Positions 1 to 8,781 of a DNA stretch of 64,000 nucleotides are shown here, piece after piece; positions within the stretch are counted from its first letter, which is position 1, and each line of letters opens with the position of its first letter. The notes beneath the pieces are model-generated. The model had not been told where the DNA came from, did not search any database, and saw only the letters and a program-made list of their open reading frames with translations. This DNA comes from Gordonia sp049847105 (GTDB lineage: Bacteria; Actinomycetota; Actinomycetes; Mycobacteriales; Mycobacteriaceae). A program made the translations under genes and the position numbers. The stretch spans positions 930,001 through 994,000 of the forward strand of contig NZ_JBNCNS010000002.1 of NCBI RefSeq assembly GCF_049847105.1, read 5' to 3'.

Positions 1-61
1 TGGAACCTGCGCGTCGCGTCAACCGTTGGCGATCCGACCGCGACGGTTCCCGGCTCGGATG

Positions 62-91
62 TTGGGGCCCTCGTCGTCCATTTGGCATAGT
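62..91 (+). promoter_or_regulatory. possible promoter of the MTB12-like gene
   Basis: A TTGGGG hexamer at 62-67 and a CATAGT hexamer at 86-91 are 18 bp apart and could be the -35 and -10 elements of the lipoprotein gene at 200. The match is weak. Otherwise bases 1-199 hold no gene I can support. Confidence 0.3.
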
Positions 92-199
92 GGTGTGAGT
101 TTTGGCGGCTCGGAGGGGGATGAGCCGACCAGGATCTGCCAGGACCTGCAGCGGGGGAGAGTCCGCTGCAGGCGTGACGAACGACAGTGAGGGAGATCG

Positions 200-757
200 G
201 TGAAGTTTCCGAAGATCGTGACCGCCGCGTTGATCGCGGCGTCGGTCGCATCGGTTGCGGCCTGTGGCAGCGACGACAGCGACGTGCCGGACGTGCCGAC
301 CGTGTCGTCGGCGGCGAGCTCGGCGGACGCCGGAGGGAGCAGTGCGGACGACGTGACCAACCCGAATCAGCGGCCATCGGTGGCGACGCTGAATGCGATG
401 CTCACCAAGGCGCTGGACCCGAACGTGCCGAACTCGGAGAAGACCGAGCTGGTCGAGGGTTCCTCGGCCGACCCGACGGTCTTCGACAAGCTGGTCAAGG
501 CCAAGCAGGACAACCCGGACGTCACCTATGAGATCTTCCCGCCGGTGATCCCGGCCGGCCCCAACAAGGCCACCGTGAAGGTCCAGGTCAAGCTGCCCGA
601 CAACCCCCCGACCAAGCTGGACGCGGGGATCGTCTACACCGACGGACGGTGGATGTTGTCGAGTGACACGGTCTGTCCGCTGATCACGGCGAACAACGTC
701 ACCACCCCGATGTGCAAGTCGTCAGGTGGCGCCTCGACATCGAAGGCGCCCAACTGA
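200..757 (+). CDS. MTB12-like low-molecular-weight antigen lipoprotein
   Basis: This 185-residue protein starts with a lipoprotein signal peptide: a Lys near the N-terminus, a hydrophobic stretch, and VAAC with the lipidation Cys at residue 22. A Ser/Asp/Ala-rich linker follows (about 23-55). The folded part, about 60-170, resembles the mycobacterial secreted antigen MTB12 (CFP-2) family and contains two further Cys that may pair. The GTG start is preceded by GGGAGAT. It would sit on the outer face of the membrane. Its function is unknown. It is a single gene closed by a strong hairpin. Confidence 0.75.
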   Translation: MKFPKIVTAALIAASVASVAACGSDDSDVPDVPTVSSAASSADAGGSSADDVTNPNQRPSVATLNAMLTKALDPNVPNSEKTELVEGSSADPTVFDKLVKAKQDNPDVTYEIFPPVIPAGPNKATVKVQVKLPDNPPTKLDAGIVYTDGRWMLSSDTVCPLITANNVTTPMCKSSGGASTSKAPN

Positions 758-771
758 CCCGGAGCGTCGCT

Positions 772-832
772 CGACAGAAGTGACGGGCCGGTGACACGAG
801 CAGCTGCGCGTGTCACCGGCCCGTTTCTGTCG
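772..832. terminator. bidirectional terminator hairpin
   Basis: A long hairpin lies between two convergent genes. The arms GGGCCGGTGACACG and CGTGTCACCGGCCC enclose a short loop, and the outer GACAGAA and TTCTGTC extend the stem. It can serve the lipoprotein gene on the left and the one on the minus strand. Confidence 0.75.
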
Positions 833-856
833 GGTCCGGCGGCCGTGGTCGTCCGG

Positions 857-1828
857 TCAGCGCCACCGGACGGAGAGTCCGGTCTGCTGTATCAGCGGCC
901 GGCTGGGGTCGCTGCCGACCAGGGCCCGCGCGCCGGAGAGCTCGATGGAGCCGGCCACCGGCAGCCCACGGGTGAGGTCGATGGTTACCTGTCCGGTGCC
1001 GCCGTTGGAGAAGCGGGTGATGGACAGGGTCTGATCACTGCCGGGAATGGCGAATACCGAGTTGACCGGAGTCTCGTCGACGCCGACGTCGACCACCATC
1101 CGATTGCCGTCCCACGACTTCAGGGTCGCGTCGATGTGCTGTGTCACCGTCGCGGCCCCACTGATGATGCGCTCGACGCGCCAGCGCGCACCGGGGCCGA
1201 TCGGTTCGGTGGGGACGGGTACCGAGAGCTGGAGGGCCTGGACGAAGGACTGTTCGACGGCGCTGCGCGCCTCGGGACCGGCATCCTCGGCCGGGAGCAG
1301 GCGCAGCGAGATCGGCATCGAACCTGGACCGATGGCCAGACCCGCCCGGGAGTTCTCGACCGCCCGCAACTGGTCGGCGAGGACCGGTTCCGGCGACGTC
1401 ACGTGGCCCAGCGTCATCTCGAGGTCGGTGGAGTCGGTGCAGTGGAAGCGTGCCTGCAGCGGCATCTCGACGGTCTGGGTCTTGGTGTCGCCGGGCGAGA
1501 GCACCGACGAGGTGGTCACCATGGTCGACCGCTGCGGACTGGTCCGATCGGGAGCTGCAGCGGCGGTGCGCCTGTCGGCGCCGCCCGCGTCGAGCAAGGT
1601 CACCTTCGCCGGCGGGATCGGCAGGAGGTTGACGCCCTCTCGGCCCGACGTCGAGTCGTCCGAGCAGCCTGCCTGCGCCGCGGTGGAGGACGTGTCGCCG
1701 GCCTGGTCATCGGAACCACAGCCGGCGAGGGCGACGACCAACAGCGCCGCGACGGCGATGCCTGCGCATCGACTCGGTGGCCGTACATGCCACCCCGAAC
1801 CTGATGTGACGACGCGGGAGAGGAACAC
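857..1828 (-). CDS. hypothetical secreted lipoprotein
   Basis: This 323-residue protein has a long N-region and then a hydrophobic core ending in the lipobox LAGC, with Cys near residue 38. A Ser/Asp/Thr-rich linker and a roughly 270-residue extracytoplasmic domain follow. I cannot assign the domain with confidence. The open frame runs much further upstream, across lspA. The GTG at 1828 is chosen because TACCCT lies exactly seven bases before it, the spacing of a leaderless actinobacterial transcript, and because it puts the signal peptide at the N-terminus. It is divergent from lspA. Confidence 0.7.
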   Translation of the reverse strand: MFLSRVVTSGSGWHVRPPSRCAGIAVAALLVVALAGCGSDDQAGDTSSTAAQAGCSDDSTSGREGVNLLPIPPAKVTLLDAGGADRRTAAAAPDRTSPQRSTMVTTSSVLSPGDTKTQTVEMPLQARFHCTDSTDLEMTLGHVTSPEPVLADQLRAVENSRAGLAIGPGSMPISLRLLPAEDAGPEARSAVEQSFVQALQLSVPVPTEPIGPGARWRVERIISGAATVTQHIDATLKSWDGNRMVVDVGVDETPVNSVFAIPGSDQTLSITRFSNGGTGQVTIDLTRGLPVAGSIELSGARALVGSDPSRPLIQQTGLSVRWR

Positions 1829-1841
1829 GGCAGCCAGGGTA
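1829..1841 (-). promoter_or_regulatory. leaderless -10 element of the lipoprotein gene
   Basis: On the minus strand TACCCT (1841-1836) is followed by seven bases and then the GTG start at 1828. This TANNNT-N7-start layout is typical of leaderless mRNAs in actinobacteria and decides the start codon. Confidence 0.5.
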
Positions 1842-1882
1842 TTGCAGGCCTCGTGGATGATGGTGAGGTGGATGATGGAGTC

Positions 1883-2536
1883 ATGAGTCAAGCGACACCC
1901 GGTCCGGTGGACGGCGGTGGCGCCGACGGCGTGGCCGGGACGCCGCCCGCCGGGGTCGGGTCGGACGGCCCGGGCGACGGTGTCACCGGTGGTGGTCGAC
2001 CCACGATGGTGTGGGTGCTGCTCGCCATCGCCCTCGGGGTCATCGGCCTCGACCTGCTGACGAAGACGCTGGCCGTGGCGCATCTCGACCCGGCACAGCC
2101 GGTGCACATCGTCGGTGACGCCATCACGCTGCGCCTGGTGCGCAACAGCGGCGCGGCCTTCTCGATGGCGTCGGGATACACCTGGGTGCTGACCGTCGTG
2201 GCGCTCGTGGTGGTGCTGGGGATCATCCGCTACAGCAGTCGTCTGCGATCGGCGTGGTGGATCGTCGGGCTCGGCCTGGTGCTCGGCGGTGCGATGGGAA
2301 ATCTGGCCGACCGCATCTTCCGCGCGCCCGGCCCGTTGCGCGGGCACGTCGTCGACTTCGTGTCGGTCGGCTGGTGGCCGGTCTTCAACGTCGCGGATTC
2401 GGCGGTGGTGTGCGGCGCGATCCTGCTCGTCGCGTTGTCGCTGCTGGGCTTCGAGTACGACGGATCGCGGACCGGCTGGGCGGCGCGCCGGGCCGGGCAC
2501 GGTGAGCCGGTGTCGGCGGAGGACGCCGATGCGTGA
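1883..2536 (+). CDS. lspA: lipoprotein signal peptidase (signal peptidase II)
   Basis: LspA is an inner-membrane aspartyl protease that cleaves the signal peptide of prolipoproteins after Lgt has lipidated them. The 217-residue protein has a Gly/Pro-rich cytoplasmic N-terminus of about 40 residues and then four membrane segments. Both conserved aspartate motifs are visible: GNLADR after the third segment and NVADSAV before the fourth. The ATG at 1883 is preferred; an in-frame GTG at 1853 would add ten residues. The 3' end overlaps the next gene by eight bases, so the two are probably co-translated. Confidence 0.93.
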   Translation: MSQATPGPVDGGGADGVAGTPPAGVGSDGPGDGVTGGGRPTMVWVLLAIALGVIGLDLLTKTLAVAHLDPAQPVHIVGDAITLRLVRNSGAAFSMASGYTWVLTVVALVVVLGIIRYSSRLRSAWWIVGLGLVLGGAMGNLADRIFRAPGPLRGHVVDFVSVGWWPVFNVADSAVVCGAILLVALSLLGFEYDGSRTGWAARRAGHGEPVSAEDADA

Positions 2537-3455
2537 ATCGAGGTCGATGCCGGTTCCCGACGGGGTCGACGGCATGCGGCTCGACGCCGGGGTCGCCCGC
2601 ATCCTCGGGTTGTCGCGCACGGTCGCCGCAGCGCTCGCCGAGGCCGGTGACATCACCGTCGAAGGGGTGGCCGTCGGCAAATCGCACAAGCTGGCCGCCG
2701 GCAGCTGGCTCGATGTGACGCTGCCCGAACCGGCACAACCCCTGAGGGTCGAACCCACGCCGGTCGAGGATCTCGACGTCATCTACCACGACTCCGACAT
2801 CATCGTCGTCGACAAGCCGGTCGGGGTGGCCGCGCACCCGTCACAGGGATGGAGCGGACCCACCGTGGTCGGCGCGCTCGAGGCGGCCGGCTACCGGATC
2901 TCGACGTCGGGGGCATCCGAACGTCAGGGGATCGTGTCCCGACTCGACGTCGGGACGTCGGGCGTGATGGTCCTTGCGGTGTCCGAACGGGCGTACTCGC
3001 TGCTCAAGCGTGCGTTCAAGGAACGCGACGTCGACAAGGGCTATCACACGCTGGTGCAGGGACACCTCGATCCGCCGACCGGCACGATCGACGCACCGAT
3101 CGGCCGTCATCGGGGCAGTGACTGGAAGTTCGCGGTGACCGCCAGCGGCAAACCGAGTGTCACCCACTACGACACGCTCGAGATGCACGCATCAGCGTCG
3201 CTGCTGGACATCCATCTCGAGACCGGTCGGACGCACCAGATCCGGGTCCACTTCTCGGCGCTGCACCATCCATGTTGCGGCGACCTGACCTATGGCGCCG
3301 ATCCGGTGCTGGCCGAGCGGCTCGGTCTGCAGCGGCAGTGGCTGCATGCGCGTTCGCTGGCGTTCGCGCATCCTGCCGACGGCCGGCGGGTGGAATTCAC
3401 CAGTCCGTATCCGGCCGATCTGCAGCACGCCCTGGACGTCCTGCGCGACACTTGA
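2529..3455 (+). CDS. RluA-family 23S rRNA pseudouridine synthase
   Basis: This 308-residue protein resembles RluD, which isomerises uridines of 23S rRNA. An S4-like RNA-binding segment (about 15-75) precedes the catalytic domain. The active-site aspartate lies in SRLDVGTSG, and the motif TGRTHQIRVH is also present. The ATG at 2529 overlaps the end of lspA and is preceded by GGAGG with six bases of spacing. The lspA-rluA pairing is conserved in mycobacteria. The exact uridine targets cannot be read from the sequence. Confidence 0.9.
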   Translation: MRESRSMPVPDGVDGMRLDAGVARILGLSRTVAAALAEAGDITVEGVAVGKSHKLAAGSWLDVTLPEPAQPLRVEPTPVEDLDVIYHDSDIIVVDKPVGVAAHPSQGWSGPTVVGALEAAGYRISTSGASERQGIVSRLDVGTSGVMVLAVSERAYSLLKRAFKERDVDKGYHTLVQGHLDPPTGTIDAPIGRHRGSDWKFAVTASGKPSVTHYDTLEMHASASLLDIHLETGRTHQIRVHFSALHHPCCGDLTYGADPVLAERLGLQRQWLHARSLAFAHPADGRRVEFTSPYPADLQHALDVLRDT

Positions 3456-3462
3456 CGGTCCC

Positions 3463-3484
3463 TCGGTCCGACACGCCGGACCGA
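3463..3484. terminator. terminator-like hairpin after the pseudouridine synthase gene
   Basis: A perfect 8-bp stem (TCGGTCCG with CGGACCGA) and a six-base loop lie just after the stop codon. No U-tract follows, which is common for terminators in high-GC actinobacteria. Confidence 0.5.
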
Positions 3485-3552
3485 CACACCGAGCCGATCG
3501 CCCCATCTGTCACAGTCGGGCGCGCCCCGCGAAGACTGTCGGACGACGCGCC

Positions 3553-3558
3553 TAAAGT
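3553..3558 (+). promoter_or_regulatory. -10 box of dnaE
   Basis: TAAAGT lies 38 bases before the dnaE start and is a good TANNNT box. The start codon itself has a Shine-Dalgarno-like GAGAGGGA, so the mRNA would carry a short leader. Confidence 0.4.
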
Positions 3559-3596
3559 GGTCGTCGTCGTGACAGCTGTCGAGGTGAGAGGGATTC

Positions 3597-6500
3597 GTGG
3601 CCGATTCGTTCGTTCACCTGCACAACCACACCGAGTATTCGATGCTCGACGGTGCCGCCAAGGTGTCGCCGCTGTTCGCGGAGGCCCAACGCCTCGGGAT
3701 GCCCGCGATCGGCATGACCGACCACGGGAACATGTTCGGGGCCAGCGAGTTCTACAACGCCGCGGTCAAGCACGACATCACCCCGATCATCGGTATCGAG
3801 GCCTACATCGCACCCGCGTCGCGGTTCGACACCAAACGAGTCCTGTGGGGCAACCGGGACCAGAAGAGCGACGACGTCTCCGGCAGCGGCGCATACACGC
3901 ACATGACGATGATGGCGCGCAACGCGACCGGGCTACGGAACCTCTTCAAGCTGTCGTCGCTGGCCTCCATCGAGGGACAGCTGGGCAAGTGGTCGCGGAT
4001 GGATGCCGAGCTGATCGCGGAGTACGCGGACGGGATCATCGCGACGACGGGCTGCCCGTCCGGCGAGGTGCAGACCCGGTTGCGTCTCGGGCATGAGCGC
4101 GAGGCCCTCGAGGCCGCGGCGAAGTGGCAGGAGATCTTCGGCAAGGACAACTTCTACCTGGAGTTGATGGAGCACGGACTGGAGATCGAGCGGCGGGTGC
4201 GTGAGGGCCTGCTCGACATCGGTCGCCGGCTGGGGATCAAGCCGGTGGTCACCAACGACTGCCACTACGTCACCCGCGACCAGTCGACCAGCCACGAGGC
4301 CCTGTTGTGTGTCCAGACCGGCAAGACGCTGTCGGATCCGACGCGGTTCAGGTTCGGCGGCGACGGCTACTTCCTGAAATCGGCCGCGGAGATGCGCGAG
4401 CTGTGGGATGCGCAGGTGCCCGGTGCGTGTGACACCACGCTCGAGATCGCCGAGAAGGTGGAGAGTTACGCCGACGTCTTCGAGCATCGCGACCGGATGC
4501 CGGTCTTCCCGGTGCCCGAGGGCGAGACGCAGCAGACGTGGCTGCGCCGTGAGGTCGCGAAGGGCCTGAAGAGCCGCTTCGATCCGGAATCCGTCCCGGA
4601 CGAGTACGCGCGCCGCGCCGACTACGAACTCGACGTGATCATCGAGATGGGCTTTCCCGCCTACTTCCTGGTGGTCGGCGACCTCATCCGGCACGCCCAG
4701 GAGGTCGGCATCCGGGTCGGGCCGGGCCGCGGCTCGGCGGCGGGCTCGCTGGTCGCATATGCGTTGGGGATCACCAACATCGATCCCATCCCGCACGGTC
4801 TGCTGTTCGAGCGGTTCCTGAATCCCGAGCGCGTGTCCATGCCCGACATCGACATCGACTTCGACGATCGCCGTCGCGGTGACATGGTCCGCTACGCGAC
4901 GGAGCGGTGGGGTAGCGACAAGGTCGCCCAGGTCATCACCTTCGGCACCATCAAGACGAAGGCCGCGATCAAGGACTCGGCCCGCGTCCAGTTCGGTCAG
5001 CCCGGCTTCGCCATCGCCGACAAGATCACCAAGGCGTTGCCCCCGCCGATCATGGCCAAGGACATCTCGGTGTCGGGCATCACCGATCCCGACCACGAGC
5101 GGTTCAACGAGGCGTCCGAGGTGCGGTCACTGATCGAGACCGACCCCGACGTCAAGCGGATCTACGACACCGCACTGGGGCTCGAAGGCCTGATCCGCAA
5201 CGCAGGCGTGCACGCCTGCGCGGTGATCATGTCGTCGGAGCCGCTGACCGACGCGATCCCGGTCTGGAAACGTGCGCAGGACGGCGCCATCATCACCGGC
5301 TGGGACTATCCATCGTGCGAGGCCATCGGTCTGCTCAAGATGGACTTCCTGGGTCTGCGCAACCTCACCGTCATCGGTGACGCGATCGAGAACATCAAGA
5401 CCAACCGCGGTGTCGACCTCGATCTCGACGCTGCCCCGCTCGACGATCCCAAGACCTACGAGCTCCTCGCCCGCGGCGACACCCTCGGCGTGTTCCAGCT
5501 CGACGGCGGCGCGATGCGCGAACTGCTGAAGCGTATGCAGCCCACCGGCTTCGAGGACATCGTGGCCGTGCTCGCGCTGTACCGGCCCGGTCCGATGGGC
5601 ATGAACGCCCACAACGACTATGCCGACCGCAAGAACGGGCGGCAGCAGGTCCGCCCGATCCACCCGGAACTCGAGGTGCCGCTCAAGGAGATCCTCGCCG
5701 ACACCTACGGCCTGATCGTCTACCAAGAGCAGATCATGCAGATCGCACAGAAGGTGGCCGGATATTCGCTCGGTCGAGCCGACATCCTGCGTCGCGCGAT
5801 GGGTAAGAAGAAGGCCGAGGTCCTCGCCGCCGAGTTCGAGGGCTTCGAAGAGGGCATGAAGTCCAACGGCTTCTCGTCGGCGGCGATCAAGGCGCTGTGG
5901 GACACGATTCTGCCGTTCGCCGGATACGCGTTCAACAAGTCGCACGCCGCGGGCTACGGCCTGGTCTCTTTCTGGACGGCGTACCTGAAGGCGAACTACA
6001 AGGCCGAGTACATGGCCGGTCTGCTCACCTCGGTCGGCGACGACAAGGACAAGGCGGCCATCTACCTGTCCGATTGCCGCAAGCTCGGTATCACGGTGTT
6101 ACCGCCGGACGTCAACGAATCGCAGCGCAACTTCGCGGCCGTCGGCGGCGACATCCGCTTCGGTCTCGCGGCGGTGCGCAACGTCGGTACGGGCGTGGTC
6201 TCGGCGATCCTCGCCGCGCGTGAGGAGAAGGGCAAGTTCACCAGCTTCTCCGATTACCTCGGCAAGATCGACGTCACCGCATGCAACAAGAAGGTCACCG
6301 AGTCGCTCATCAAGGCCGGTGCGTTCGACTCGTTGAGTCATCCGCGCAAGGGGCTCTTCCTCGTCCACGGCGACGCGGTGGAATCCGTCATCGGCACCAA
6401 GAAGGCCGAGGCGATCGGACAGTTCGACCTCTTCGGCGACGCCGGTGGGGCCGACGACACGATGTCCGAGGTCTTCGCCGTCAAGGTGCCCGACGAGGAA

Positions 6501-7136
6501 TGGGATTCCAAGCACAAACTGGCGCTGGAACGGGAGATGCTGGGGCTCTACGTCTCCGATCACCCGCTGGCCGGGGTGGCGCACGCCATCGCGGCCCAGA
6601 CCGACACATCGATCACCGCGCTCCTCGAGGGCACGGTCGGTGATGGTGCGCAGATCACCATCGGCGGCATCATCTCGTCGGTCAACCGTCGCGTGAACAA
6701 GAAGGGCGAGCCGTACGCGGTCGTCACCCTCGAAGACATGGTCGGTGGTGTCGAGGTCTACTTCTTCCCACGGTCGTTCCAGGTCTACGGGCTCGACATC
6801 GTCGCGGACAACATCGTGCTGATCAAAGCGCGGGTCAACAGACGCGACGACAGCACGATGATCAGCGCCAACGATCTCGCGGTACCCGACCTGGCGGTGG
6901 TGGGAACGGCGAAACCGGTGTCGCTCACGCTCAGTGCACGGACATGCACCCCCGACCGGGTGCAGGCGCTCAAGCAGGTCCTCACGCGACACCCCGGTAC
7001 CGCGGATGTGCACGTCACGCTCGTCAGTGAGCAGCGGTCGACGATCCTGCGGCTCACGGAGACGTTGCGCGTCAGCCCGAGTTCCGCGCTGATGGGCGAT
7101 CTCAAGGCGCTGCTCGGACCGAGTTGTCTGGGCTGA
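3597..7136 (+). CDS. dnaE: DNA polymerase III subunit alpha
   Basis: This is the catalytic subunit of the replicative polymerase: 1179 residues, the normal length for DnaE1. The N-terminal PHP domain begins with VHLHNHTEYSMLDGA and keeps its metal-binding histidines; in actinobacteria it can carry the proofreading exonuclease. The polymerase core contains PDIDIDFDDRRR with the catalytic aspartates near residue 420. Helix-hairpin-helix and OB-fold regions follow; the OB segment ITIGGIISSVNRRVNKKGEP lies near residue 1020. The GTG start has GAGAGGGA upstream. The lspA-rluA-dnaE1 order matches M. tuberculosis. Confidence 0.97.
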   Translation: MADSFVHLHNHTEYSMLDGAAKVSPLFAEAQRLGMPAIGMTDHGNMFGASEFYNAAVKHDITPIIGIEAYIAPASRFDTKRVLWGNRDQKSDDVSGSGAYTHMTMMARNATGLRNLFKLSSLASIEGQLGKWSRMDAELIAEYADGIIATTGCPSGEVQTRLRLGHEREALEAAAKWQEIFGKDNFYLELMEHGLEIERRVREGLLDIGRRLGIKPVVTNDCHYVTRDQSTSHEALLCVQTGKTLSDPTRFRFGGDGYFLKSAAEMRELWDAQVPGACDTTLEIAEKVESYADVFEHRDRMPVFPVPEGETQQTWLRREVAKGLKSRFDPESVPDEYARRADYELDVIIEMGFPAYFLVVGDLIRHAQEVGIRVGPGRGSAAGSLVAYALGITNIDPIPHGLLFERFLNPERVSMPDIDIDFDDRRRGDMVRYATERWGSDKVAQVITFGTIKTKAAIKDSARVQFGQPGFAIADKITKALPPPIMAKDISVSGITDPDHERFNEASEVRSLIETDPDVKRIYDTALGLEGLIRNAGVHACAVIMSSEPLTDAIPVWKRAQDGAIITGWDYPSCEAIGLLKMDFLGLRNLTVIGDAIENIKTNRGVDLDLDAAPLDDPKTYELLARGDTLGVFQLDGGAMRELLKRMQPTGFEDIVAVLALYRPGPMGMNAHNDYADRKNGRQQVRPIHPELEVPLKEILADTYGLIVYQEQIMQIAQKVAGYSLGRADILRRAMGKKKAEVLAAEFEGFEEGMKSNGFSSAAIKALWDTILPFAGYAFNKSHAAGYGLVSFWTAYLKANYKAEYMAGLLTSVGDDKDKAAIYLSDCRKLGITVLPPDVNESQRNFAAVGGDIRFGLAAVRNVGTGVVSAILAAREEKGKFTSFSDYLGKIDVTACNKKVTESLIKAGAFDSLSHPRKGLFLVHGDAVESVIGTKKAEAIGQFDLFGDAGGADDTMSEVFAVKVPDEEWDSKHKLALEREMLGLYVSDHPLAGVAHAIAAQTDTSITALLEGTVGDGAQITIGGIISSVNRRVNKKGEPYAVVTLEDMVGGVEVYFFPRSFQVYGLDIVADNIVLIKARVNRRDDSTMISANDLAVPDLAVVGTAKPVSLTLSARTCTPDRVQALKQVLTRHPGTADVHVTLVSEQRSTILRLTETLRVSPSSALMGDLKALLGPSCLG

Positions 7137-7205
7137 CGGGCCGCGTGAAAGTGCACATCCGAACCAGAGTTTTCGGTGCCCCGAACAATTTAGTTCCAAC
7201 TGCGT

Positions 7206-7211
7206 TACACT
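7206..7211 (+). promoter_or_regulatory. -10 box of the small membrane protein gene
   Basis: TACACT lies in the AT-richer spacer between dnaE and the 83-residue ORF and is the best -10 candidate there. Confidence 0.35.
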
Positions 7212-7263
7212 TGGGTCAGTGGCAACGAACATCCGCCATCTCCGCCTGACCGAGGAGTGACCC

Positions 7264-7515
7264 ATGACCTCAGCGAACATCTCCGCGCTGGTCGAGGTGC
7301 GTCCGGCCCGGTCGCGGATATCGGCACGGTCGGTGGAGATCGCCGGCACCAGGTGGCCGCTCTACAAGCTGCACGCCCTGCTGGCCGCCGTCGTCGTCGG
7401 GGTGCTCGCCCTCGCGATCACCGGTTCGGTCCAGGCCATCGCCTGGGCCTCGGCAATTGCGCTGCTCACCGTGTGGTGGACCGAGCGCTTCTGGCAATCA
7501 CGCCGGCACCGCTAG
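7264..7515 (+). CDS. small membrane protein of unknown function
   Basis: I do not recognise this 83-residue protein. After about 35 soluble residues it has two closely spaced hydrophobic segments (about 38-58 and 60-75), then a basic tail rich in Arg and His, as expected for a small hairpin membrane protein. The ATG is preceded by GAGGAGTG, a good ribosome binding site. The gene stands alone between dnaE and a minus-strand gene. Its stop codon is followed almost at once by a 21-bp tandem repeat. Confidence 0.6.
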   Translation: MTSANISALVEVRPARSRISARSVEIAGTRWPLYKLHALLAAVVVGVLALAITGSVQAIAWASAIALLTVWWTERFWQSRRHR

Positions 7516-7517
7516 CC

Positions 7518-7601
7518 GCCGACAGCAACCGCATTCCCGTTGACAGCAACCGGAAATCCCGCGACAGCAACCGCATTCCCGCCGATAGAAGCCGGATTCG
7601 C
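7518..7601. repeat. 21-bp tandem repeat, four units, intergenic copy
   Basis: Four consecutive 21-base units share the core GCCGACAGCAACC, followed by a variable ATTCC-like end (units at 7518, 7539, 7560 and 7581). The array begins two bases after the upstream stop codon and ends 14 bases before the stop codon of the convergent beta-propeller gene. The same unit occurs at the 3' ends of bioD and lgt. Confidence 0.85.
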
Positions 7602-7614
7602 GACGAGAACCCGT

Positions 7615-8628
7615 TCAGCCGGGGATGGCCGCAGCCGCACCCCGATCGAATCCGCCCGGTATCTCATAGATACGGCCATCGAAGCCGGCCCGGTAGAGAT
7701 GTCCCGCCGAGAATCCGCGGATGCCACGGCCGTACGACACCACGATGGACGATGCGATGCCGGATCCGAGGACGCAGTAGCGTCCCGGCGAGGTGATCCG
7801 GACGATCTGTCCGGCCCCGCCGAACGCCACCACCGGACGCCCCCGGGAATCAAGTGTCAGGCCGGCCGGACCCGCCATCGTGTTCGCGCCGAGGTCCAAC
7901 AGGCTCTGTATCACCCGCGGGTTGGCCGTGGAGATGCGGCTGACGCCCGGATTGACCCAGGTACGGGAAACATACAGCCAATGGTCGTCGCGTCCGAGAA
8001 CCGCGCCGTTGGCGCTCGGCACCGTTCCCCAGGCCGCCTGTACGGCGCCGCCAGGGTGGACGCGGCCGACGAGATTGCCGAAATCGTTGGTGGCGTAAAC
8101 CGTTCCGTTTGCGCCGACATCAATGCCGTCGGCGGCCGATAGCCCCCGTACCCACGGACGGATCGACAGGTTGCCGACATTCATACGCGCGATGCCGCCG
8201 GGTCGCAGTGCGTCCCCGACGAAGACGCGCGGATCGGAACCATAGCCGACCAGCAACGCGCCGTCGGGTGCCCAGGCCAGTGCGTCGGCGCCTCCGTCGG
8301 GGACATGAGCGATCGGGACCGCCGGTGCGCCGGGCGCGGAGAGACGGAATACTCGGCCGGAGACCAGGTCTGTCGTGTAAAGCCGTCCGCCGGCATCGAC
8401 GGTGAGACCTTTGAGTGCGGCGCCCGGCACGGTACCGACCAGTCGTGGCGCCTGACCGGCTCCGGCGCAGATCGGCGCGGCCGAGGCCGGGACCGCGGAC
8501 ACCGCGGTGAGCAGGCCCGCCGAGAGTGCCACCACCGATGCCGCCACGACCAGGCGTCGACGATGGGTCCTCGCGCCGGGGTGTACCCGTGAGTTGACGG
8601 CATCATCGAAGCGGCTCCGTCGGAACAT
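7615..8628 (-). CDS. secreted beta-propeller protein, copy 1
   Basis: The protein has 337 residues. An N-terminal Arg-rich stretch, a hydrophobic segment and an ASAAP cleavage site near residue 50 predict Sec-type secretion. The mature part has repeated strands of the type GLTVDAGGRLYTTDLVSGRVFRL and ends in a GFDGRIYEIPGG-like repeat. This fits a six-bladed SMP-30/NHL-like beta-propeller. Two Cys in the mature part could form a disulfide. GAGAGG precedes the ATG. It is a close paralogue of the next gene upstream. The substrate is unknown. Confidence 0.75.
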   Translation of the reverse strand: MFRRSRFDDAVNSRVHPGARTHRRRLVVAASVVALSAGLLTAVSAVPASAAPICAGAGQAPRLVGTVPGAALKGLTVDAGGRLYTTDLVSGRVFRLSAPGAPAVPIAHVPDGGADALAWAPDGALLVGYGSDPRVFVGDALRPGGIARMNVGNLSIRPWVRGLSAADGIDVGANGTVYATNDFGNLVGRVHPGGAVQAAWGTVPSANGAVLGRDDHWLYVSRTWVNPGVSRISTANPRVIQSLLDLGANTMAGPAGLTLDSRGRPVVAFGGAGQIVRITSPGRYCVLGSGIASSIVVSYGRGIRGFSAGHLYRAGFDGRIYEIPGGFDRGAAAAIPG

Positions 8629-8639
8629 GTCAGCCTCTC

Positions 8640-8710
8640 AGTGATCTCGGGGACGTCCGCCCACACAAGGTTCCGGTGGACGGCTGATTCGTCGACCTCC
8701 GTGGAGTGTG
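8640..8710 (-). promoter_or_regulatory. duplicated promoter block of beta-propeller copy 1
   Basis: The sequence upstream of copy 1 resembles the block upstream of copy 2 (about 9855-9896). The shared stretch reads, on the minus strand, ACACTCCAC, then GAGGTC and ACGAA, with few changes. In copy 2 the block includes a clean TACACT -10 box; in copy 1 it reads CACACT. The duplication therefore included the control region. Confidence 0.5.
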
Positions 8711-8781
8711 TGCACACCGTGGTGCCGTCGAGCGAACCAGGATTCCCTCCGAGGACCCGGACTGCCCGACGAGGGCGCCGC

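Noticed and set aside
1829..2782. Upstream extension of the lipoprotein frame through lspA and the pseudouridine synthase gene
   Set aside because: The N-terminal 318 residues would be antisense to two real genes and would bury the signal peptide in the middle of the protein.
3933..5096. 387-codon minus-strand frame inside dnaE
   Set aside because: It is a shadow of dnaE; no start signal and no known domain.
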